A stretch of DNA of 24,842 nt. Origin: CADEFF01 sp964569315 (GTDB taxonomy: Bacteria > Pseudomonadota > Alphaproteobacteria > Dongiales > Dongiaceae). The notes beneath the pieces are model-generated. The model was not told the DNA's origin and did not search any database. It was given only the letters and a program-made list of their open reading frames with translations. The stretch is from contig CAZMUZ010000051.1 in NCBI GenBank assembly GCA_964569315.1, positions 1 to 24,842 of the forward strand, written 5' to 3'. The position numbers and the translations under genes are program-made. How positions within the stretch are numbered: position 1 is the first letter of the stretch; every line of letters starts with the position of its first letter. This document shows, one piece after another, positions 1 through 7,721 of this stretch.

Positions 1-468
1 GACCGCGCCTTCAAGAAGCTCGACACCATCAAGAGCCAGGTCGTGTGGTGGGAAGCCGGCGCGCAGCCGCCGCAGCTCCTTGCCGACGGCGAGGTCGTGA
101 TGGCTTCGGGCTGGAACGGCCGCTTCTATGATGCCGTGAAGAACGAAGGCAAGAACTTCGTCATCGTCTGGGATCGTCAGGTCCTCGATTGGGATTGGTG
201 GGGCATCCCGAAGGGCTCGGACAAGGTAGACCTGGCCTACCAGTTCATTGCCTTCGCCAGCGGCGCCGACACCATGGCCGACCAGACCAACTACATCACC
301 TATGGTCCGGCCAACATGGATTCCGAAGCGAAGATCAGCCCGGAAATCATGGCGCAGCTTCCGACTTCGGCGAAAAACATGGAAACGGCGATCGCCCCGG
401 ACATTCATTTCTGGGCCGACAATGCCGATCAGCTCACCGAGCGTTTCACGGCCTGGCTCGCTCAGTAA
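1..468 (+). CDS. Polyamine-type ABC transporter substrate-binding protein (3' part)
   Basis: This is the C-terminal 155 residues of a periplasmic binding protein; the gene enters from the left edge, so its start and signal peptide are not visible. The reading frame is open from base 1 to the TAA at 466. The segment with WDRQVLDWDWWGIPKGS, followed by a helical region (DLAYQFIAFASG) and a C-terminal FTAWLAQ, fits the C-lobe of the PotD/PotF (SBP family 1) group that captures spermidine or putrescine. Two PotB/PotC-like permease genes follow on the same strand, which supports the assignment. The actual ligand cannot be read from the sequence; other cationic or small organic ligands are possible in this family. 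The family call is firm and the substrate call is inference. Confidence 0.85.
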   Translation, partial: DRAFKKLDTIKSQVVWWEAGAQPPQLLADGEVVMASGWNGRFYDAVKNEGKNFVIVWDRQVLDWDWWGIPKGSDKVDLAYQFIAFASGADTMADQTNYITYGPANMDSEAKISPEIMAQLPTSAKNMETAIAPDIHFWADNADQLTERFTAWLAQ

Positions 469-480
469 CCGACTGACACA

Positions 481-512
481 GCGGTGGGGAGGCGTTATCT
501 CCTCCCCACCGC
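481..512 (+). promoter_or_regulatory. Strong intercistronic stem-loop after the binding-protein gene
   Basis: A perfect 12-bp inverted repeat (481-492 paired with 501-512, 8-nt loop) lies 12 bases after the stop of the binding-protein gene and about 60 bases before the next start. No run of T follows, so it is not a textbook Rho-independent terminator. A hairpin at this place in ABC operons often protects the upstream mRNA from 3' exonucleases, or partly stops transcription, so that more binding protein than permease is made. That role is inferred from position and structure. Confidence 0.75.
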
Positions 513-571
513 GATTGTCGTCTCGAAATCTGTGGCCGGATCGCAACGAAGGCCTCGCGAGGAATTGAGAT

Positions 572-1831
572 ATGGTCAGCACGACGGTTGATCAGGTCGC
601 TCGTACGGCCGATGGCATACCGCTCAAGATAAAGCTCCAGCGCGCGGAACGAGCTCGCAAGCTCAAGGCGATCGGGCTAGTTCTTCCGCTCTTTCTCTTC
701 ATCGTCATCACCTTCGCCATTCCGATCGGGGTGATGCTGGTCAACGCCTTCTACGATCCCGACATTTCGCGCCTGATGCCGAAGACTTCCGCCGTGCTTG
801 CGGACTGGGACGGCAAGGAGCTCCCGCCCGAGGCGGCCTATGCCGCCGCGGTGGAGGACCTCAAGGCCGCGCAGATCGAGAAGACCCCGGTCGCGGCGAT
901 CGGCAAGCGGCTCAACTACGAAATTCCCGGCATTCGCAGCAAGATCATCGCGACCGGCCGCGAGGTCGCGAAGCTCGAGGGCACGGGCCCCTTCAAGGAC
1001 GCGCTCATCGGCATCAATCCGATGTGGGAGCAGATGCAGACCTGGCAGGTGATCCAGCGCGCGAGCGCCGCCTACACGCCCTTCTACCTGCTGAACGCGC
1101 TCGACTATCGCTATAACGCCGACAACGAGATCCAGCATCGCCCCGCGAACCAGGCCATCTACCAGGACATCTTCATCCGCACGATCGAGATCAGCGTGAT
1201 GGTGACCCTGGCGACCCTGCTGCTCGGATTTCCGGTCGCCTATCTGCTGGCGACGCTGCCGCCCAAGACCAGCAATCTCCTGATGATCATGGTCCTGCTG
1301 CCCTTCTGGACGTCGCTGCTGGTGCGCACGACCGCCTGGGTGGTGCTGCTGCAGACCGAGGGCGTCGTCAACGACGCGCTGATCTGGCTCGGCATCTTCG
1401 ACGAGCGGGTCCAGCTCATCTTCAACCGGTTCGGCACCATCGTCGCCATGACGCATATCCAGCTTCCCTTCACGCTGCTGCCGATCTTCAGCGTCATGAA
1501 GACGATCCCGCCGACGCACGTGCGCGCCGCGCGCTCGCTCGGCGCCGGGCAGTTCTATGCGTTCTGGCGCGTCTATTTCCCGCAGACGGTTCCCGGCATC
1601 GCCGCGGGCTGCCTCCTCACCTTCATCCTGTCGCTCGGCTACTACATCACCCCGGCGCTCGTCGGCGGGCCGAAAGACCAGATGATCAGCTACTTCGTGG
1701 CGCTCTACACGAACCGCGAGGTGAATTGGGGCATGGCCTCCGCGCTCGGCGCCGTCCTGCTCGCCGCGACGCTTGTTCTCTATTTCATCTACAACAAGCT
1801 GGTCGGCGTCGACCGCATGAAGTTCGGGTGA
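572..1831 (+). CDS. PotB-like ABC transporter permease with long extracytoplasmic insertion
   Basis: Inner-membrane permease subunit of a spermidine/putrescine-type ABC importer, 419 residues. The ATG at 572 has a GAGGA ribosome site 8 bases upstream (559-563). A hydrophobic segment at about residues 33-57 is followed by a long hydrophilic stretch (about 58-203), then a cluster of membrane segments from about 204 onward. The EAA loop that docks on the ATPase is clear at about 317-343 (RAARSLGAGQFYAFWRVYFP). Ordinary PotB proteins are about 275-285 residues, so the extra length is the segment between the first and second membrane helices, which should face the periplasm. The gene lies between the binding protein and the PotC-like gene. 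Transporter identity is sure; substrate is inferred. Confidence 0.92.
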   Translation: MVSTTVDQVARTADGIPLKIKLQRAERARKLKAIGLVLPLFLFIVITFAIPIGVMLVNAFYDPDISRLMPKTSAVLADWDGKELPPEAAYAAAVEDLKAAQIEKTPVAAIGKRLNYEIPGIRSKIIATGREVAKLEGTGPFKDALIGINPMWEQMQTWQVIQRASAAYTPFYLLNALDYRYNADNEIQHRPANQAIYQDIFIRTIEISVMVTLATLLLGFPVAYLLATLPPKTSNLLMIMVLLPFWTSLLVRTTAWVVLLQTEGVVNDALIWLGIFDERVQLIFNRFGTIVAMTHIQLPFTLLPIFSVMKTIPPTHVRAARSLGAGQFYAFWRVYFPQTVPGIAAGCLLTFILSLGYYITPALVGGPKDQMISYFVALYTNREVNWGMASALGAVLLAATLVLYFIYNKLVGVDRMKFG

Positions 1832-1838
1832 GATCACG

Positions 1839-2666
1839 ATGGCTGTTCCTGCATACGCAACCCCGATCGAGCGCGCCTGGTACTACATCTTCCGCGCCAT
1901 CTGCGCGGCGATCCTGCTGTTCCTGATCGCGCCGATCCTCGTGATCATGCCGCTCTCCTTCAACCCGGAGCCCTATTTCACCTATCCGCTGCCGGGCTTC
2001 TCGCTGCGCTGGTACGAGGATTTCTTCACCTCGACCCGCTGGCTGGACGCGCTCAAGAGCAGCGTCATCGTTGCGGTCTGCACCACGATCCTCGCGACCA
2101 CGCTCGGTACCACCGCGGCGCTCGGCCTCAGCCGCGCGAACTTTCCCGCGCGCAGCGTCGTGATGAGCATCCTGATCTCGCCGATGATCGTGCCGGTCGT
2201 GATCACCGCGGTCGGCATGTATTTCTTCTATGCCGATGTCGGGCTCATCAACAGCTATCCGGGCCTCGTGCTCGCCCATACCGCGCTCGCCACGCCCTTC
2301 GTGGTGATCGTGGTGACGGCGACCCTGATGGGGTTCGACCATTCGCTGAGCCGCGCAGCGCAAGGGCTGGGCGCGAAGCCGATGACCGTCTTCTTCAAGG
2401 TCATCATGCCGCTCATCCTGCCGGGCCTCATCTCGGGCGCCCTCTTCGCCTTCGTCACCTCCTTCGACGAGGTGGTGGTGGTGCTCTTCATCGCAAGCCC
2501 CGAGCAGCGCACCCTGCCGAAGCAGATGTTCAGCGGCATCCGCGAGCAGATCAGCCCGACCATCACGGCCGCGGCCACGCTCCTGATCCTGTTCGCCACC
2601 ATCATGCTGACGACGGTCGAGCTGCTGCGCCGGCGGTCCGAGCGGCTGCGCGGCATCAGAAGCTAG
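1839..2666 (+). CDS. PotC-like ABC transporter permease
   Basis: Second inner-membrane permease of the same importer, 275 residues, a normal length for PotC. It starts 7 bases after the PotB-like stop, so the two are almost certainly co-transcribed. The N-terminal membrane helix is at about 20-40, and further helices follow from about 72. The EAA motif is at about 172-198 (RAAQGLGAKPMTVFFKVIMP, then LPG), the contact site for the ATPase. The protein ends in an Arg-rich cytoplasmic tail (ELLRRRSERLRGIRS). No ATPase gene follows: a hairpin and an unrelated regulator gene come next. The PotA partner must therefore lie upstream of the window or elsewhere. Confidence 0.92.
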   Translation: MAVPAYATPIERAWYYIFRAICAAILLFLIAPILVIMPLSFNPEPYFTYPLPGFSLRWYEDFFTSTRWLDALKSSVIVAVCTTILATTLGTTAALGLSRANFPARSVVMSILISPMIVPVVITAVGMYFFYADVGLINSYPGLVLAHTALATPFVVIVVTATLMGFDHSLSRAAQGLGAKPMTVFFKVIMPLILPGLISGALFAFVTSFDEVVVVLFIASPEQRTLPKQMFSGIREQISPTITAAATLLILFATIMLTTVELLRRRSERLRGIRS

Positions 2667-2671
2667 AGCGG

Positions 2672-2696
2672 GCGGGCCGGCTTCCGGCCGGCCCGC
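2672..2696 (+). terminator. GC-rich hairpin ending the transporter operon
   Basis: A 9-bp perfect inverted repeat (2672-2680 with 2688-2696, 7-nt loop) starts 6 bases after the PotC-like stop. It is followed by TTCCTCC, only weakly T-rich, so termination may be partial or Rho-assisted. Position at the end of a clear operon supports a terminator role. Confidence 0.6.
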
Positions 2697-2783
2697 TTCC
2701 TCCGGCTATCGCCCGAGGGAGGCCGCCCGCTGGACAGCGGGGCCCCGCGTTCCTACCTTTGGGCCGCTTTCTCCCGGGTTGCC

Positions 2784-3323
2784 ATGTATCGCGACAACAG
2801 CCTCATACCGAGCGATGCCATTCGCTTGGCGGCCTTGGGCAGCCTGTGGGAGGCGCCGAAGCCCTATGGCGCGCTGGCGAGCGAGGTCCGGTTCTTCGCG
2901 GGCCGGATCGTCGGCCCGTCGCTCGACCTGCTGTCGCCCTCGATCGAGCTGCTGCGGGTCGAAGGGCTGGTGGAGACGCAAGCCGGCGCGGATGGCGGCG
3001 AGGCGGCCCCGATGGCGATCACCGCTGCCGGCCGCGAGGAGCTGCGCCGGCTGCTGACCGCCAACCTCCGGGGGCCGCTCGGCGAGATCAACAAGCTCAT
3101 CATCGCGCTCAAGATCCGCTTCATCGCCGCGCTCGAGCCCGAGGAACGCCGGCTCCAGGCCGATGTGCTGAGCGAGACCTGCGAGCAGGAACTGGCGCGG
3201 CTCGGCGATCTGCGATCGAGCCACGCCGGGACACCCGGCCACCTCCTCGAATGGCTCGACCACGACATCGCCCAGGTCGAGGCGCGGCTCGCCTGGTTTC
3301 GCGCGCTCAAGCCGCGGCTTTAG
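2784..3323 (+). CDS. PadR-like winged-helix transcriptional regulator
   Basis: A 179-residue protein with an N-terminal winged helix-turn-helix (about residues 12-85). The pattern AIRLAALGSLWEAPKPYGAL, then LDLLSPSIELLRVEGLVE, then APMAITAAGREELRRLL follows the PadR layout of recognition helix, wing and closing helix. The remainder (about 90-175) is helical and charged, as in PadR proteins that dimerise through C-terminal helices. The ATG at 2784 has no strong ribosome site, so the start is provisional. The upstream gap holds a 12-bp perfect palindrome at 2737-2748 (GCGGGGCCCCGC), a possible but unproven operator. Its stop lies 6 bases from the stop of the convergent SDR gene. Effector and targets cannot be told. 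Confidence 0.75.
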   Translation: MYRDNSLIPSDAIRLAALGSLWEAPKPYGALASEVRFFAGRIVGPSLDLLSPSIELLRVEGLVETQAGADGGEAAPMAITAAGREELRRLLTANLRGPLGEINKLIIALKIRFIAALEPEERRLQADVLSETCEQELARLGDLRSSHAGTPGHLLEWLDHDIAQVEARLAWFRALKPRL

Positions 3324-3329
3324 CGCCGC

Positions 3330-4070
3330 TCAGTAGAGATGCTGGCCGCCGGTGACGAAGATCTCGGTGCCGGTGACATAGGCGAAATCCGCCGTGCAGA
3401 GCCGATAGACGGCGGCGGCGACCTCTTCCGGCCGGCCCATCCGGTGCATCGGGATGCGCGGGATGAGCGCCTCGTATTCCGGCCCGATCATGCCGGTCTC
3501 GATTTCGCCGGGCGCCACCGCGTTCACCCGCACGCCGAGGCTCGCGAACTCGACCGCGAGCTCGCGCGTCAGCGCCGAGAGCGCCGCCTTCGACGTGCTG
3601 TAGGCCGAGCTCGCGAAGGGATGAATCGCATGGCCGGCGATCGAGGTGATGTTGACGACCGAGCCCTGGCCGCGATGCAGCGCCTTGGCGAAGCCCCGGG
3701 CGAGCTTCAGGGGCGCGAAGAAATTGAGCTCGAACACGTCGCGCCAAGCGTCCACGTCCCCGTTGAGGATGCCGAGCCGCTCCTTGAAGCTGGTCTTGGG
3801 CGACACCGCGGCATTGTTGATCAGCGCCTGCAGCGCCCCCTCGCCGATGATGCCCTTGGCCTCCGCGATGAACCGGTCCGCGTCCGCCGCGTCGCTGAGG
3901 TCGGCGGTGATATGGTGGGTCCAGTTCGGGTCGCGCTTGCACTCCTCCGGCACCGTCTCGCGGCTGCAGGTGATGATCCGCCAGCCTTCCTCGCTGAAGC
4001 GCTTGACCGTCGCGTGTCCGATCCCGCGGCTCGCGCCCGTCAACACCATGGTCAGCCGCTCGGCGCTCAT
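3330..4070 (-). CDS. SDR-family NAD(P)-dependent oxidoreductase
   Basis: Classical short-chain dehydrogenase/reductase of 246 residues, cytoplasmic. The cofactor loop TGASRGIG is at 11-18, NNAA at 85-88, catalytic Ser143 (NITSIAG), and the Tyr157/Lys161 pair (YSTSK). A basic residue after the second strand (SRE, Arg37) suggests a preference for NADP(H). The C-terminal GGQHLY resembles FabG-like SDRs, but the substrate cannot be deduced. The ATG at 4070 has a weak ribosome site; a second Met at residue 8 (4049) sits directly before the first strand and is an alternative start. It is the last of four minus-strand genes (pdxH, fieF-like, usp, this one), 54 bases after the stress-protein gene. 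Confidence 0.88.
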   Translation of the reverse strand: MSAERLTMVLTGASRGIGHATVKRFSEEGWRIITCSRETVPEECKRDPNWTHHITADLSDAADADRFIAEAKGIIGEGALQALINNAAVSPKTSFKERLGILNGDVDAWRDVFELNFFAPLKLARGFAKALHRGQGSVVNITSIAGHAIHPFASSAYSTSKAALSALTRELAVEFASLGVRVNAVAPGEIETGMIGPEYEALIPRIPMHRMGRPEEVAAAVYRLCTADFAYVTGTEIFVTGGQHLY

Positions 4071-4124
4071 GCCGGCATTCTAGCCGAACCGCCGCACCGC
4101 GTCAGCCGGCGCACCGCCCACCCG

Positions 4125-4952
4125 TCAGTGCGACATCATCACGGCGATGGTGGCGTTGTTCAGCACGAACCGCGTCGCCCCGCCCAGCATCATCTCGCGG
4201 AGCCGGCTATGGCCGTAACCGCCCATCACCAGCAGGTCGGCGCCGACCCCGGCCGCCTGCTCGAGCAGCGCCCGTCCGATCGGCGCACCGCCGCCGTCCG
4301 AGCGCACCACCGCCGCGGCGACTTCGTGCCGCGCGAGATAGCCGGCGAGCGCCGCGGCCGGTGCCGCCTTGTCGTCCTCGCCGATCGCGACGATGCTCAC
4401 CGACTTGGCTTTCTTCAGCAGCGGCAGCGCGGAATAGACCGCGCGCGACGAATAGGCCGTGCCGTTCCAGCCGATCGCGACATTCTCGCCGAGCCCAGAC
4501 GCCGGCCCGCTCGGCACGATCAGGACCGGACGGCCGGTATCGAACATCGCGGCGTCGAGCAGGGCCGCCTGGGTCACGCTGTCCTCGCCGGCAGGCCTGG
4601 TCAGCACGGTGAGGTCGGCGAACCGGCCGGCCGTCGCGAGATTCTCCGGCCCCGGACCGCTCACTTCGCGCCAGGTCGCGCCGAGCCCGGTCGGGACCAC
4701 CACGCGGTCATAGGCGGCGCGGGCCTGCTTGCCGCGGGTTTCCAGCATGCGGGTCATCGAATCGATCATCTGCTCGATGAGCGCGCCGGACATGCCCTCG
4801 CCGACCACCGGCACGAGGGAGGAGGGATCGGGCTTCAGGTGAATCACCTCGATCTGCGCGCCGAACTTGCGACCGAGCTGAACCGCCGCGTCGAGCACGG
4901 CGTCGCTGGTCGCGGTGCCGTCCGCCAAGGCCAGGATACTTGCGTAACCCAT
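4125..4952 (-). CDS. Tandem-domain universal stress protein (UspA family)
   Basis: Cytoplasmic stress protein of 275 residues with two Usp folds: about 2-147 and 155-275. The second fold keeps a near-complete nucleotide-binding motif, G244-x2-G247-x9-G257, although the usual Ser/Thr after the last Gly is Gly258; the first fold lacks the motif. The ending (GYGHSRLREMMLGGAT, then NNATIAVMMSH) is typical of proteobacterial double Usp proteins. I chose the ATG at 4952 because a GGGAG ribosome site precedes it at good spacing; a longer frame up to 5012 adds a non-Usp leader. It lies 78 bases after the cation-efflux gene and may share its transcript. The usual role is resistance to starvation or oxidative stress; no partner is implied by the sequence. 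Confidence 0.9.
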   Translation of the reverse strand: MGYASILALADGTATSDAVLDAAVQLGRKFGAQIEVIHLKPDPSSLVPVVGEGMSGALIEQMIDSMTRMLETRGKQARAAYDRVVVPTGLGATWREVSGPGPENLATAGRFADLTVLTRPAGEDSVTQAALLDAAMFDTGRPVLIVPSGPASGLGENVAIGWNGTAYSSRAVYSALPLLKKAKSVSIVAIGEDDKAAPAAALAGYLARHEVAAAVVRSDGGGAPIGRALLEQAAGVGADLLVMGGYGHSRLREMMLGGATRFVLNNATIAVMMSH

Positions 4953-5030
4953 TTTCTTTCGTCTCCCTGTCGACCGGCCGTTCGCGGGAAGGAACGGCAT
5001 CCCGGCCGCCATCCCGGCGGCTCCCCGACA

Positions 5031-5969
5031 TCATGCGAATTTGGTGCGGACCTCCGCAACCCCTTCGGGATCCTCGTGGATGATGACTTCCGCGGTCGGA
5101 AACTCGGCCAGAAGCGCCATCTCGACCTGGTCGGCGACCCGATGGGCCTCGGTCAGCGACATGCCGCCATCCATCTCGAGATGGAACTGGATGAAGCTGT
5201 CCCGGCCGGCCGTGCGGGTGCGGAGGTCGTGCAGGCCGCGGATCTGGGGATGGGCACGGACGATCTGCTTGATCCTTTCGCGCGCCTCGTCGGGCATCTC
5301 CCGGTCCATCAGCATGTCGAAGGCGGAGCGGGCGATCTGCCAGGCGGTGAAGAGAATGAAGGCGCCGATGGCGAGCGCGAAGAGCGGGTCGGCAAGATAC
5401 CAGCCGAGCTGCGTCGAGAGGATGAGCGCGACAATGACCGCGATGTTCACCGCGAGATCGCCCGCATAGTGGAGCGAGTCGGCCGAGATCGCGACCGATC
5501 GGGTCTTCCTGATGACCCGCCGCTGGAACAGGACCAGAAGAGCCGTCATCGCTATGGAGGCGATCATCACGCCGATGCCGAGCGTCTCGTTCTCGATCGG
5601 CGTCGGGCGATAGAGACGGCCGCCCGCCTGGAGGACGAGGAACACCGCCGAGCCGGCCACGAAGGCCGATTGGCCGAGCCCGGCCAGCGCCTCGGCCTTG
5701 CCGTGGCCGAAGCGGTGCTCGCGATCGGCCGGCGTCAGGGCATGCCGGACGGCGACGAGGTTGATGAGCGACGCCGCCGCATCCAGCATCGAATCGATGA
5801 GGGTCGAGAGCATGCTGACCGAGCCGGTCAGCAGGTAGGCCACGAACTTGATGGCGATGAGCGACAAGGCGACCCCGACCGCCGCATAGGTCGCGAGGCG
5901 CATCATCCGCTCCGCCTCGCCCGGCGGAGTCCCGGCCTGTGTCCCGGTTTCGGTCGGACGCGCGTCCAT
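5031..5969 (-). CDS. Cation diffusion facilitator (FieF-like divalent metal efflux)
   Basis: Inner-membrane proton/metal antiporter of 312 residues. Six membrane segments span about 25-215, and a cytoplasmic dimerisation domain follows. The transport-site ligands of the FieF/YiiP group are present: D59xxxD63 in helix 2 (DSMLD) and H167xxxD171 in helix 5 (HYAGD). The HRFGHGK loop follows helix 2. His263, His276, His298 and Asp300 match the metal sites of the C-terminal domain. The D-D/H-D set points to Zn or Fe(II), perhaps Cd. I chose the ATG at 5969 because AGGAG precedes it by about 9 bases, overlapping the pdxH stop; a longer frame would run into pdxH. Confidence 0.92.
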   Translation of the reverse strand: MDARPTETGTQAGTPPGEAERMMRLATYAAVGVALSLIAIKFVAYLLTGSVSMLSTLIDSMLDAAASLINLVAVRHALTPADREHRFGHGKAEALAGLGQSAFVAGSAVFLVLQAGGRLYRPTPIENETLGIGVMIASIAMTALLVLFQRRVIRKTRSVAISADSLHYAGDLAVNIAVIVALILSTQLGWYLADPLFALAIGAFILFTAWQIARSAFDMLMDREMPDEARERIKQIVRAHPQIRGLHDLRTRTAGRDSFIQFHLEMDGGMSLTEAHRVADQVEMALLAEFPTAEVIIHEDPEGVAEVRTKFA

Positions 5970-5983
5970 TCGCGGGCGCTCTC

Positions 5984-6583
5984 CTAGGGAAAGAGTTTCT
6001 CGGTCCGCCACCCCCCGGCCGTGCGGTGATAGACGAGCCTGTCATGGAGCCGGAACGGCCGGTCCTCCCAGAATTCGATCTGCGCGGGAACCACCCGGAA
6101 GCCGGACCAGTGCGGCGGGCGCGGGACGGTTCCGATGCCGAACTTCGCGGTGAACTGCGCCACCCGCCGCTCGAGCTCGAAGCGCTCGGTCAGCGCGCGG
6201 GACTGGTCCGAGGCCCAGGCGCCGATCTGGCTCGTCCGCGGGCGGCTCGCGAAATACCGGTCGGCCTCCTCGTCCGAGACCGGCTCGGCCGCGCCTTCGA
6301 TCCGCACCTGCCGGCGCAGCGACTTCCAGTGGAAGCAGAGCGCCGCCTTGCGAGTGGCAAGGAGCTGCGCGCCTTTGCGGCTTTCGTAGTTGGTGTAGAA
6401 GGTGAAGCCGCGCAGGTCGGCCTCCTTCAGCAGCACCATGCGCAGGCTCGGCTGGCCCTCCGGAGAGACGGTCGCCAGCGCCATCGCGGTCGGGTCGTTG
6501 GGTTCTTTTTCCTTGGCCTCCGCGAACCAGCGTTCGAAGAGTTCCAGCGGCTCGCTCGACGGCGTATCGGCCATTCCATCCAT
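5984..6583 (-). CDS. pdxH: Pyridoxamine 5'-phosphate oxidase
   Basis: FMN enzyme that oxidises pyridoxamine/pyridoxine 5'-phosphate to pyridoxal 5'-phosphate, the last step of vitamin B6 synthesis and salvage. Family marks are SLRMVLLKE, FYTNYESRKGAQL (FMN contacts), CFHWKSLRRQVRIEG, SRPRTSQIGAWAS, and a C-terminal RLHDRLVYHR then WRTEKLFP. The length is about 199 residues from the ATG at 6583. Two other starts are in frame: ATG at 6574, and GTG at 6613 with a GGGA element only 3 bases away. The extra GTG-encoded residues do not look like the family. The fieF-like gene begins 14 bases past its stop. It is divergent from the J-protein gene. Confidence 0.93.
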   Translation of the reverse strand: MDGMADTPSSEPLELFERWFAEAKEKEPNDPTAMALATVSPEGQPSLRMVLLKEADLRGFTFYTNYESRKGAQLLATRKAALCFHWKSLRRQVRIEGAAEPVSDEEADRYFASRPRTSQIGAWASDQSRALTERFELERRVAQFTAKFGIGTVPRPPHWSGFRVVPAQIEFWEDRPFRLHDRLVYHRTAGGWRTEKLFP

Positions 6584-6814
6584 CCGGGCATGATCGGGAC
6601 ATTGAATCTGCACGATTCCCTACCATTTTTCATCCCGACTGTCGGCTGTCGAGCGCGCGGCCGCTGCGGCTGCGTCTCGGAAGCGATAGCGGCCGCAGGC
6701 GGCTACATTCGGAAAAGACGGAGCGCTCCGCCGCGCTGGCAGCTCCCGCCGACGCCCGGTAGGGTTGCCGGCAGGGGAAATCGCGCCGGCGAGGCGAATC
6801 GCGGATGAATCGGA
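6584..6814. other. Divergent intergenic region between pdxH and the J-protein gene
   Basis: About 230 bases without a gene, which must hold promoters in both directions. I see no convincing -35/-10 pair and no clear heat-shock (sigma-32) element. It contains two copies of GCGGCCGC (6657-6664 and 6689-6696), each continuing into a similar GCGGCT-like sequence, giving an imperfect direct repeat about 32 bases apart. A five-codon frame (ATG at 6804 to TGA at 6821) overlaps the J-protein start at 6815. Confidence 0.5.
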
Positions 6815-7720
6815 ATGCGTGATCCTTACGAAATCCTGGGCGTGGCGAAGACGGCGAGCGCCGACGAGGTCAAGAAGGCCTACCGGAAGCTCGCCAAGAA
6901 GCTGCATCCGGACCTCAACCCCGGCAATGCGAGGATCGAGCAGCAATTCAAGGAGCTCTCGGCCGCCTATCATCTGCTGTCCGATCCGGAACGCCGCCGC
7001 CGCTTCGACGCCGGCGAGATCGACGCGACGGGCGCCGAGCGCGCGCAGGAGCGCAGCTATTACCGCAGCTATGCCGATGCCGACCGCGGCGGCAAATATA
7101 GCGGCTTCAGCTTCGACGACCTCGCCGCCCAGGAGGGCGGCGACGACCTCTTCGCCAACCTCTTCGGCCATCGCCGTCAGGGACCCAAGGTCCGGATGCG
7201 CGGCGCGGACGTCACCTACACCGCCGAGATCGACTTCCTCGAGGCCGTGCTCGGCGCCCGCAAGCGGCTCACCCTGACGGACGGGAAGGCGATCGACTTC
7301 ACGGTCCCCGCCGGCACCGCCGAGGGCCAGACCCTGCGGCTGAAAGGCCAGGGCCTGCCGGGCTTCGGCAATGCGCCGGCCGGCGACGCCTTCGTCGAGA
7401 TCAAGGTCAGGCCCCATCCGCAGTTCCGGCGCGAGGGCGACGACATCGCGGTCGAGCTGCCGGTCACGCTCCAGGAAGCCGTGCTGGGCGGGAGCATCGA
7501 CGTGCCGACGGTCGACGGCCGGGTCTCGATGACCGTGCCCAAGGGCTCCAATACCGGCACCCGCCTCAGGCTGAAGGGCAAGGGCGTGATGAACCGCCGC
7601 ACCCACCAGCGCGGCGACCAGTATGTGGTCCTCAAGGTCGTGCTGCCGTCGCAGAAGGACGAGAAGCTCGCCGAAATGGTCGAACGCTGGGCCAAGGACA
7701 ATCCGTACAAGGTGCGCTGA
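6815..7720 (+). CDS. cbpA: CbpA-like DnaJ-class co-chaperone
   Basis: Type B J-domain protein, 301 residues. The J domain (about 3-67) carries the HPD triad at 31-33, needed to stimulate the DnaK ATPase. A short Gly/Phe/Asp-rich linker (about 92-122) follows, then two beta-sandwich substrate-binding domains (about 130-200 and 205-280). There is no CxxCxGxG zinc region, which separates it from DnaJ itself. The last residues (KLAEMVERWAKDN) are the usual end of this group. The next gene encodes a CbpM-like modulator 1 base downstream, as in cbpAM operons, and this decides for CbpA over other J proteins. DNA binding as seen for E. coli CbpA is not shown by the sequence. Confidence 0.88.
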   Translation: MRDPYEILGVAKTASADEVKKAYRKLAKKLHPDLNPGNARIEQQFKELSAAYHLLSDPERRRRFDAGEIDATGAERAQERSYYRSYADADRGGKYSGFSFDDLAAQEGGDDLFANLFGHRRQGPKVRMRGADVTYTAEIDFLEAVLGARKRLTLTDGKAIDFTVPAGTAEGQTLRLKGQGLPGFGNAPAGDAFVEIKVRPHPQFRREGDDIAVELPVTLQEAVLGGSIDVPTVDGRVSMTVPKGSNTGTRLRLKGKGVMNRRTHQRGDQYVVLKVVLPSQKDEKLAEMVERWAKDNPYKVR

Positions 7721-7721
7721 C

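Noticed and set aside
677..1837. A 386-codon minus-strand open frame
   Set aside because: Antisense shadow of the PotB-like permease, rich in Arg, Asp and His; no membrane or enzyme motif.
2737..2748. 12-bp palindrome as operator of the PadR-like gene
   Set aside because: The palindrome is perfect but purely G/C and unlike the usual ATGT-N-ACAT PadR site; in DNA this GC-rich it could be chance, so I mention it only in the gene entry.
3339..5987. An 882-codon plus-strand open frame
   Set aside because: It lies antisense to the SDR, Usp and cation-efflux genes, which have clear family motifs. Its translation is Arg/Asp/His-rich with no recognisable domain, as expected when GC-rich third positions remove stops on the opposite strand.
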